From NCBI GenBank assembly GCA_022497155.1, contig MU385715.1, positions 186,001 to 250,000 of the forward strand: a stretch of 64,000 nt of DNA. Direction: 5' to 3'. Made by a program: the position numbers and the translations under genes. Below, piece after piece: positions 56,470-64,000 of this stretch. The notes under the pieces were generated by a model. The model was not told the origin of the DNA, did no database searches, and saw only the letters and a list, made by a program, of their open reading frames with translations. The DNA is from Whalleya microplaca (lineage: Eukaryota; Ascomycota; Sordariomycetes; Xylariales; Xylariaceae). How positions within the stretch are numbered: position 1 is the stretch's first letter; every line of letters begins with the position of its first letter.

Positions 56470-58089
56470 TCAACCAAATTCCTTTCCTGCCATTAAGCCT
56501 TCGCCTTCGTTCTTGAGATCAGCAAGTGTTTGGCCAATTCCCTGGATTTTGTTCTTAACAGCCTCCTGCCGCTCAGCAACCTCGTTCTCGAAGTTCTCTA
56601 CCATCGCTCGCTTTGCCTGGCGGGATTCTTTGAGTCGTTGCATCACCTCCGTGAATCTCTCTAGGAACCAGTCGCCGGAGTTCTCCCAATCTTTTATGGG
56701 CATCTTGGTGAAAAACTCCATCTGACTTGCTTGGTCCTTGTCTAGGAAATGGTCAAGCTTTTCTGGTAGGGTGCCTCGAGGTGGTCCCACTGCTGATTGC
56801 ATTTCCGCCCGGGCTGGGTCAAAGTCGAAGGCCTCACTCTTGAGCTCGTTATAGTCCATAGCCGCGAGCGCACCATCGTCATAATCGAGTTCGTATTGGC
56901 GTTTTTTGGAGCTAGGCTGCCTCTTTTCCACGGTGGGGCGAGGCATTGGGCTTTCATGTAGGGTGAGTCTGTTCTTGTTGTTCTTAACAAAGAGCTGTCG
57001 ACTGACCTGCGGCTTGGTCTTCGCGGCAGCCTTTGGTGTGGGTTGATCGACACTCTCGTCCTCGGACTCGCCTGGGTGACTAACCATGGGAGTATCTGTA
57101 TCGGCAAAAATAGTCGAACGCTGAGGGTCATGCACCTTCACCCTCAAATGTGCTGATCGTTCTGATCGTTCTGACCGAATGTCGTCTAAATCATCCTCGG
57201 GACCCTGGTAGGACTTGGTTTGAGGCGAAGATATGACGTTCTCGTCTTGCGGATAGGTCGTTCTTTCAGAGAACGAGCCACGTTGGTTGTTGGTGCGTAA
57301 GGTCAGCGGCTTCGCGTGGTGGAGTCGCTTGACAGATGGCGACTTCTCTGGACTCGCTTGGTATTCGCTACCATCCGAGTATTGGTCAGTCTCGGAAGAG
57401 TTCTCCTTATATTTACCGCGATGGTTCCTGGCGTCCGGCGTCGAAGCACTCCTAGTGAGCGGTCCACCTACGACGTCGATCCTGCCGTTTGAGGCTATAA
57501 CAAACGGAGGGGGCTGCCGCTCTTCTACGCTCGGCTCCTTCTTGATGGGGCGTGGACGTGGTGTGTCCCGCGGTTGGTAGATGGGTGCCTGTACTGGCAT
57601 GCGATACTGCGATGGACCTGCCGAGTTCGCGTCAAGGTTACTAGCCGTGTCACTAAACACGGAACCATCTATAGTCGACCCTTCCCAGAACGGCATTTGT
57701 CGCCGCGACGGCTGCTGAACAGGCTCCGAAGCGATGGTCCTGGTTCGTGCCATATTAAGAGACGCATTTCGGGCGTGGCTGCTGTGACTTGGAACAGGTA
57801 AGCGCGCTGCGGCTGTCATGGCGGCGCGGGTTGAGTTCGCATTGACGATAGGTGCGCGTGATCGAGGGGGGGAGTTCTGCGTTGCTTCCGTCGTTTGCGC
57901 GGTCTGCGATGGCTGAGTCGCCGAGGGCACTGGTTGCGGTAGATAGACGTGGCGCTTCGGCGGACTGCTGGGACCATCGTAGCCAGACACAGGTCCAATG
58001 GGAGCAGATTGGCTGTTGCTGAGCCCGTTGTTGGTGACCCAGGCCTGCATCTTCGTCTTGGACTGCTTCAAGAATTGGCTCGGCGGCAT
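56470..58089 (-). CDS. ECM11: ECM11-domain protein (meiotic recombination/synapsis type)
   Basis: Single exon, 539 codons, ATG at 58089. The first 400 residues are disordered-looking, rich in Ser, Pro, Gln and Arg, with SP/TP sites. The C-terminal part (about 405-530) is conserved in form: DYNELKSEAFDFDP, LPEKLDHFLDKD, FFTKMPIKDWENSGDWFLERF, then a charged coiled coil (VMQRLKESRQAKRAMVENFE onward). This pattern is that of the fungal Ecm11 C-terminal domain; in budding yeast Ecm11 is SUMOylated and works with Gmc2 in synaptonemal complex assembly. Assignment rests on this C-terminal domain only; the N-terminal half would not be expected to align. A nuclear location is inferred from basic patches such as SSKKRQYELD. 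Confidence 0.7.
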   Translation of the reverse strand: MPPSQFLKQSKTKMQAWVTNNGLSNSQSAPIGPVSGYDGPSSPPKRHVYLPQPVPSATQPSQTAQTTEATQNSPPRSRAPIVNANSTRAAMTAAARLPVPSHSSHARNASLNMARTRTIASEPVQQPSRRQMPFWEGSTIDGSVFSDTASNLDANSAGPSQYRMPVQAPIYQPRDTPRPRPIKKEPSVEERQPPPFVIASNGRIDVVGGPLTRSASTPDARNHRGKYKENSSETDQYSDGSEYQASPEKSPSVKRLHHAKPLTLRTNNQRGSFSERTTYPQDENVISSPQTKSYQGPEDDLDDIRSERSERSAHLRVKVHDPQRSTIFADTDTPMVSHPGESEDESVDQPTPKAAAKTKPQVSRQLFVKNNKNRLTLHESPMPRPTVEKRQPSSKKRQYELDYDDGALAAMDYNELKSEAFDFDPARAEMQSAVGPPRGTLPEKLDHFLDKDQASQMEFFTKMPIKDWENSGDWFLERFTEVMQRLKESRQAKRAMVENFENEVAERQEAVKNKIQGIGQTLADLKNEGEGLMAGKEFG

Positions 58090-59134
58090 CGGGGACGAGG
58101 TCGCCTTGCTGGCGCGTTAGGAGATAGGAAGGATAATAATATGTAAGGCGAGTTTGTTTACTTTGCTTCGGTCTCGGCGTCGAGGTTACGCGTTCAGTGG
58201 TTGCTGTATGGGCGCGGTGCGGTTCCGACGTGTTCGACCTTGGCTCCCAGTTAAAACGGGTGGACGAGGCAAAGCCGGAGTATTATGTATTATGCTGCCA
58301 TCCTGCCCAATGCGACGGGGAAGTCAGGTCGCAATGTTCGATCGTGAAGCACTGGGATGTCCGAGATGCAGTGTGGTTGGCGATAGTCCAATGGCAGGAG
58401 ACCGACGATATCGAATGGCAGGTAGCAATTGAAGCGTGGAAAGCCTCGCGCCTGCTGCTGCACGTTGTCCAGTGACTTGGACCTACCCTGCCTACCTAAA
58501 TTAGGTAACTAAATTAGGTACCTACCTAGGTAGTTAGTCTAGGCTGTATGGGTCCGTGCATAGTACTACATGTACATACGTACCTACCTTAGTACTCCAT
58601 GTCTGTCTGTCTGTATACAACCTATAAGTGCACATGTCGTCTAAAAGTCGTCTAAGAGGTCGCCTCACCTTCTCTATGTGCACCTCGAGATGACTTGGCA
58701 TGCATTGCCTCTTTATTCCCGCGAGTCACTTAGCCACTCATGAGCCAAGAAGCGGCTATCTATATAGAAGAGCCGAAGTCGAACTATCTTCCCGCATGGA
58801 ATACGACCTACTTGCCGCAGCCGGCGTCTAAATGACAACTACCGTTGGGCAGCATCTTATAGTAGAATGCGTGGGGATCCATGAGATTTTGTCATTGGAA
58901 GATTCCATATCTCTTTTCTGCATCAAGTCTCATAATGCTGTTGTTTCTCTATGTCTCCGTCCTTTGCAAGGAAGCGGTTTGATGCTAGACAAGTACATAT
59001 AGGTTAGTGGGGAGCAATCGGCTCTACTCGAACAGCGAGGATCCAATGAATCCATGGTCAAAGAGGGTTATAAAGTTGTTCTAGAACTACAAGTGTCGAA
59101 AATATGTAGTCCCCCATGACCCGACACTATTGGT
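58090..59134. other. Intergenic with CCTAGG palindromes
   Basis: About 1 kb between the ECM11 start and the GNAT gene end (both minus). At 58490-58550 a cluster of TTAGGTA and TACCTAGGTA palindromes can fold back on itself. The plus frame 58197-58475 starts at a GTG and has no recognisable domain. Confidence 0.55.
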
Positions 59135-60154
59135 TCAGGCTAACGACTTTCTCATATACACGATCCTCAGGGGTATGCTGATACCTTCTCTTGGAGTCCA
59201 TGTGTACCCCACGTCCTCCCGTTTGAACGCCTCGTATCCTTGTTTGGCATACCATTCTTCCTTAGATACCTACATTGGTACAGTTCAGTATTCGCGCCAT
59301 TTAGAGGTATATATGTATGTGCAACTTACCACCGGTGGCGGGAGACCATTCTCTATGTACATCGTCTTGTGATTTTGAGGATCATTTTGTACCTCTTTGG
59401 ATAGCGTATCCAGGGCCATTGTGGTAGCTTTCATTGGTTCCTGTGCAGCTAGAGTTTCGATCTTGGACATCGTCCCAGCACCGAAGCCGCCTCCTTGCAA
59501 TGTGTACGAAACATAGAGTTGATGCATCCAGACTGTGCCAGGAGTTGGAAGACCAAACTTGGCGTCTTCCTCAGGCTTATGGATATCAAGGGCAACATGG
59601 CCGATGGGTAAGAACTCCTTCATAGTAGGCTGGCGCTGGACAAGGCGAACCTCAACCGCCGTGTCCCGTAGAGAAGATGTTTCCTTTTGTGAACTCTTAG
59701 CTTGTCATCATACGAATGAACGGCGCAGTTACCTTCGGATATGCTGTGACATGCTTCTCTATCAGTTTCTCCTTATCTGGGAAAGCATCTGAAAAGACCT
59801 ATTTGGGTCAGTGACTGTGGCTTGCAAGACACCCAGCACACGACTTACAACCCAGTAAAATATCTTCCCCCCTTTCTTCGCCGATTCTACCCACGACGGT
59901 ACCTCCTCAGCCCTCCATCCACAGGCGACACGTTGTTCGTACATTCTTTCCACATGATCTCGACTCAGATGATCCCAAGGGACAAACTGCATCAAGGTTA
60001 GCACAATATATGCAACAAACTCCCCAGATAAATGACTCCTCAGATAAGTGGTCCAAGACCATGTCCTTGAGAATTAGACTTTATGAGCATCAATTTCTGT
60101 GTGGGACTCCAAAGTACCACTAACCTCTATCTTCCAAGCATGCTTAGATGCCAT
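59135..60154 (-). CDS. GNAT-like N-acetyltransferase domain protein
   Basis: Five exons on the minus strand: 60154-60125, 59986-59849, 59798-59733, 59683-59330 and 59269-59135. Introns are 138, 50, 49 and 60 nt, all phase 0, and the product is 240 aa. The first exon has only 10 codons (MASKHAWKIE). The fold order is that of GNAT enzymes: substrate-side helices (HVERMYEQRVACGW), a central strand GHVALDIHKPE, then HQLYVSYTLQGGGFGAGTMSKIE, where the GGGFGAG loop corresponds to the acetyl-CoA pyrophosphate-binding motif A (Q/RxxGxG/A). WYAKQGYEAF near the end is the usual terminal strand-helix motif. Probably cytosolic or nuclear. Substrate unknown; such stand-alone fungal GNATs act on small amines, amino acids or proteins. 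The exon chain is inferred, but all four junctions agree in phase. Confidence 0.75.
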
Positions 60155-62306
60155 AGTCAACCGGCTTTTCAATATCGAATGCGATCTATTTCAAAAATAA
60201 CAACAGTATAAAGTTGTAGTCGAACCAATGAACCCGACTTAGAGTCTAAATGGTTACTAGTTCGGCAATTCCTACCTTTTAACTTAGTATAGTAATAAAA
60301 GTAGGTAGCAGATTCAACTACATACCCCCTGAAGTATGTCAAACCATCCACTAGGTTCGTATATACGTTGCGATTAATCCGGAAGTTCAAATTGTAGTAC
60401 TGAACGAGTCATACCATCTGGTACCACATGAATGGTATGGGCCACCTACCTCTTATTATATAATTATCGAAGAGCTATTCGACCCTGTATGCATCATAAC
60501 TCAACTAAGACTTAATAGGTTCCGATTATCGGCTGTGCCTAATCACGTATTAGTTTGCTTACCGTATCTTGAATTATGACCAGATGCAAGGGTTAAGAAC
60601 CCGAACTACTCCTCCCGCTCCTTTAACAACGACGAATACGCACTTTACTTCTTCAATTCTAGTCTATCTATCCATGTATGCGAAGCTTAGGAAGGGCTTG
60701 TGTGAGTCACTAACAAAGACTTTAAAGTTTGGCCACGAGTTCTTATTGGCGCATGGCATGTTCGGTTCTGCAAGAAGCTGACACGAGACGACGCAATGGG
60801 TCCCATACAAAGATGGGGTCTATACAGCGACGAGCTTCAATCCAGAGGACCGTTTTCTTTAGCATTAGCCTACTAATTCATCTTCCACATCTCTTGCTGA
60901 TACTTGTGCTGACGACCATAGATGTCGGCTTTTTGGATCTTGGCACTATACCTCCACTTTCGGACGGGCATTCGAAGCTGGATACCAGGGCGAATACCTA
61001 GAGAAAAAGCAGTATATGGCACTGTTAACAAATTGGAAGTATAGGTGAATTTGAGCATGGGTTCTGGTATGCTGGCGAAGGATCATTCCACTAAACTGAA
61101 TACCGGTGTAGAGCATGACCGACGTGTTGGGAAGACTTGATGACACCAATGAGATTTCACCTGTCAGCGACTTGTGATGCCTAAGCATATATACTAGGTG
61201 GTGAGGATTTCAGAATGTGTGATAGATCTATTGGGCTCTACATCGGCTCCATTGAATCGGAAGTCCGCTCCATCTGCGCTCTGAGTAAGAACAGGGAATC
61301 CGAAGGCTAACCAGAAATCGCTGGTTGTATAACACGATACGCGTACTCAGGAGTAAGCCCTGCCTTGGGAGTCTCAACTCCGAAGCCAAGCTGAAATAAT
61401 AATCAAATAATTTCGACAACTTATTTATTCTGACCGAGACAACAATCACGATCTACAAGGATCGACACCGTGAATACAGGAATTCTAGGACGTGATTTTA
61501 TAAGTCTAAAGTTTTGGTTCATCATAGTAGGGTTTAGAGTTTATATGTAATAGTGTATAAAATACGACAACTAGCTTGCTTTCTTTATTCTTTTCTTTTC
61601 TTTTTCTTTTCACTCCAAGTGACAAGTTACGTTCTTTTCGATCAAAATAACTTAAATATTGGCTGTGGCTATCAACTACCTATAACGCTTCGACCCCTCC
61701 CTCTACTCCCTTCATAGGTACCTGGGATTCCACCGTACCCCACGACATCATCTAGATAGTAGGATATCGTGATTTGTCCATGTCTTTTGTCGGTGAACAA
61801 GATGTTTCAATGTAAAAGTGTCACGATAATAGGGGTATTAGTTATAGTGCCTTAAGCTTATGGATCTCGGAGCAAGCTTAAAAGGGATCTAAGCTGTTAG
61901 AAGATCTTTTAGATCTTAGACTTTTACACATTTCTACTTAGTCAACTAAGGTGATTACGGCAGCACCTAAATGATCATTGCACACACTGTAACTGTGATA
62001 AAAAGTTTTGGTTCAAATGATACGCAATCTATATAAGCAAAGGGTATCATGAACTCATAACCTTATTCATGCACTTCAATAACGCTGTCCCATGCAAACG
62101 CCGCGCTAAATAACTTTGCTGACTAGTAGCACGGATCGCTGATAGTTAATTGCTTAAGAGTGAAATGCTGTTGTGGCCAGACGTGACGATTCCTACTATC
62201 CGTTGTGCACAGGAAAAGGATAGAACGCGGGTGTGACAGCTATCGCTATGTAGCAAAGCCGAGAACGAGGAGGAAGAAGCAGCGGGAGTGTTCCCTGACA
62301 TCATCC
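60155..62306. other. Intergenic, no gene seen
   Basis: About 2.2 kb with only short frames on both strands. A pyrimidine-rich TTCTTTTCTTTTC tract lies near 61583-61612. No RNA gene, repeat or splice chain that I can support. Confidence 0.55.
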
Positions 62307-63339
62307 TCACCGCTGCGGTGTCGGTACATGTCCAATGAGGCAATCTCCCGCGGCGAGAAACACGGGCGGATCAGCCTCCTGGTACTCCCACTCTGACGCG
62401 TCGGTGGGCTGATTCATGCAGATGTTCCCGGCGACCGCGATCACCGTACGGCCGTGTGATTCCATCGTGTCATGGGCGTACTCTATGAGGATCTTTAACC
62501 GGTCTATCCTCAGCCTATCGTCCCTCGGCACCCACATTTCTGGCCTGTGCCTGGCGTCGTTGATGACTTCCCGCGGCGACGGTGGTGTTTGATACTTACG
62601 AGGATAGGGCCCCTTTTCTCCCTGCGTCCTGGGCCTCTCACCCTCGTTCTCGATTATTACAGGGCGATCTCTACTCCCCCTCCCTTCGCTGTCGGTTTTG
62701 ATCCTGATCTCCGTGGTCGGGATCACGCCCGTGCTGTCGTAGTTGACGGATTTACTTTGGTAGCCTTCATCCTGGTGCTCCGTCGGGGGGTAGTGCGACG
62801 ATGGGGTATTATTCGCGAAACTGCTCATTATGGCCGGTCCGCCATATTCATTATCGAGATTTTCAACTAAATCGGAAACCGGGGGTCCAAAGCTCTCGAT
62901 AAGGGGCTGATCAATGTTAGTTTTCTTGCTCGCTAGGTATTCATTTTGTGGAGGCAGGCAGTACCAGATCCCACCTTTCGCTCACCTCTGGCTCGACATT
63001 TGGCCGTTGAGAATATTCGCTATAACGTGGCGAGCCCGATGATGAAAAGGACGAACCACGACTGCGCTTAGCGCGTTTAGTAGGGGGTTGACCGGTTGCG
63101 CCGACAGCGGTAGTCTGCCAAGGGCTAAGTTTCCGCTTTGTGCGTTTGCTCGTGTTCTGCGTGGTAGACCTCGATCCTTGGTTCGAGTCCGTTGGCGTGG
63201 CTACGCGCCACGGGGAGGACTGGTTGGGCCTTACAGACGGCGCGTATGAAGTTGAAAGCCACCCACCCATGATGGGACTTGATAGCGTTGGATTTGAACG
63301 GTCGTCTTGGCCCTGAGAGCCACCGTGCGTAGCGTTCAT
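62307..63339 (-). CDS. Hypothetical basic, probably nuclear protein
   Basis: Two exons, 63339-62965 and 62906-62307, joined over a 58-nt intron with donor GTACTG, a classical CTAAC branch site and acceptor ATCAG; phase 0, 324 aa. Without splicing, the first part would stop after ...LPASTK and the second would start at an internal Met; the join gives SERWDL|PLIESFGPP. The N-terminal half is Ser/Thr-rich with basic clusters KRTKRKL and TKRAKRSRG that look like nuclear localisation signals. The C-terminal half has an ordered segment (about 245-290) including RIDRLKILIEYAHDTMESHG. I do not recognise a family. The two clearly matching halves and the good branch site argue for one real gene rather than two small ones. 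Confidence 0.6.
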
Positions 63340-64000
63340 CTATGCAATACTGAATAATGCAGCTTTTCGTTCCAGAAAGTGGTTTAGGGGAGACGTCGGT
63401 CGATAGCAACTTTTGATAGCCTGTACCATCAGATGGAACAGCGTGCGATATACGAACAGCGACGTCTCTTTAGAAGATTTTCGGCAAAGTATGGGTAAGG
63501 GATTGGCTTGCTCAATCGGATATATTGATAGACGAATGTGATGGAGTTGCTAATAGGCGTCCTTGATAAAAAGGGGTAGGGGGATCGGGCACTGTTGAGA
63601 ATAACATAAAAACAAAATGGAAGGAGCAGAAAAAGGGCAAGGGCAATATATAGATAATAGTAAGTTTGACGGTCGTGACTCGGCTTACCTGCCTCTCATT
63701 ATCTAGGTAGTTAGGAAGGTGCTAATATTGTGAATATCGGTAGCGCTGGTAGGACTCGAACGTAACTCTTTCTATATAGCCACGTAGCTACGGAGTACAT
63801 AACTATTGTTCTTCTGGGTTATTTGTGGTTATGGGTTGTTAAGATGCCAAGGACCACAATATTACAGCAGTACTACCCCAGCCCTTAGTTTATTGTGATG
63901 GCTAACTCTTTCGAAAACAAGAAGAATCCATAGAGCCGTTTGAAGGAGGTATCTAGTGTGAATTCGACGGAGAAACAATGCAGAAGTGACTTATTTTCTT
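63340..64000. other. Intergenic, window edge
   Basis: Promoter side of the gene at 63339 and further non-coding DNA to the window end. A tRNA-like T-arm remnant near 63750-63790 (minus) does not fold into a tRNA. No gene seen. Confidence 0.5.

Noticed and set aside
63735..63800. tRNA-like sequence on the minus strand (TTCGAGTCC T-loop)
   Set aside because: The T stem does not pair, and no 5' acceptor strand matches AGCGCTACC. At best a decayed tRNA.
1..64000. CRISPR arrays, prokaryotic operons or a secondary-metabolite gene cluster
   Set aside because: The window is eukaryotic with spliced genes. No direct-repeat/spacer pattern, and no polyketide synthase, NRPS or terpene synthase core was seen; the ABCC and MFS transporters and the NmrA-like gene are too far apart to suggest a cluster.

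Overview
The window is nuclear DNA of a filamentous ascomycete (Pezizomycotina, most likely a sordariomycete; I cannot name the species). Most genes are split by short introns of about 50-140 nt with GTAAGT-like donors and a CTAAC-like branch site before a YAG acceptor. Genes lie on both strands with large spacers and no operon logic. The gene set is typical of that group: a signalling mucin, a fungal multidrug ABC transporter, a dual-SDR/hydratase FOX2 and a secreted pectin-backbone lyase. Eighteen protein genes and one tRNA gene are supported. I rebuilt most gene models by joining exons by eye, checking that reading phase agrees at each junction and, where possible, that a family motif is restored.

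Layout. 0.9-5.9 kb: EXO5 exonuclease (-), a small F-box protein (+) and an NmrA/isoflavone-reductase-like oxidoreductase (+). 5.9-7.3 kb: AT-rich spacer with a probable Ty1/copia LTR relic and a 65-bp tandem duplication. 7.3-9.1 kb: secreted rhamnogalacturonan lyase PL4 (-). 11.4-13.5 kb: a TMEM97-like EXPERA membrane protein (+) converging on an unrecognised type I membrane protein (-). 15.0-15.5 kb: a small secreted six-cysteine protein (+). 16.4-18.6 kb: an MFS anion:cation symporter (-). 19.5-22.3 kb: an MSB2-type signalling mucin (-). 22.3-33.6 kb: an 11-kb stretch with no gene that I can support. 33.6-34.4 kb: FKBP12 (+). 37.2-42.4 kb: a full-length ABCC transporter (+), converging on an atypical protein kinase (-) at 42.7-44.4 kb. 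45.3 kb: tRNA-Pro(CGG) with an intron. 46.3-48.3 kb: an RNF216-like RBR ubiquitin ligase (+). 50.8-53.9 kb: FOX2 peroxisomal beta-oxidation enzyme (-), divergent from a TDA10-like P-loop kinase (+) at 55.2-56.2 kb. 56.5-58.1 kb: an ECM11-domain protein (-). 59.1-60.2 kb: a GNAT-like protein (-). 62.3-63.3 kb: an unrecognised basic, probably nuclear protein (-).

How the genes relate. There is no biosynthetic cluster or defence island. Physiologically, a pectin-degrading lyase, a small secreted Cys-rich protein, a surface mucin that in other fungi feeds MAPK pathways for host or surface sensing, and a fatty-acid beta-oxidation enzyme fit a plant-associated lifestyle, but that is inference. The items most worth a second look are the 11-kb spacer between MSB2 and FKBP12, the hydrophobic insert inside the RBR ligase, the kinase without a recognisable APE motif, the paired CCGAGG sites before FOX2 and the mismatched tRNA-Pro.
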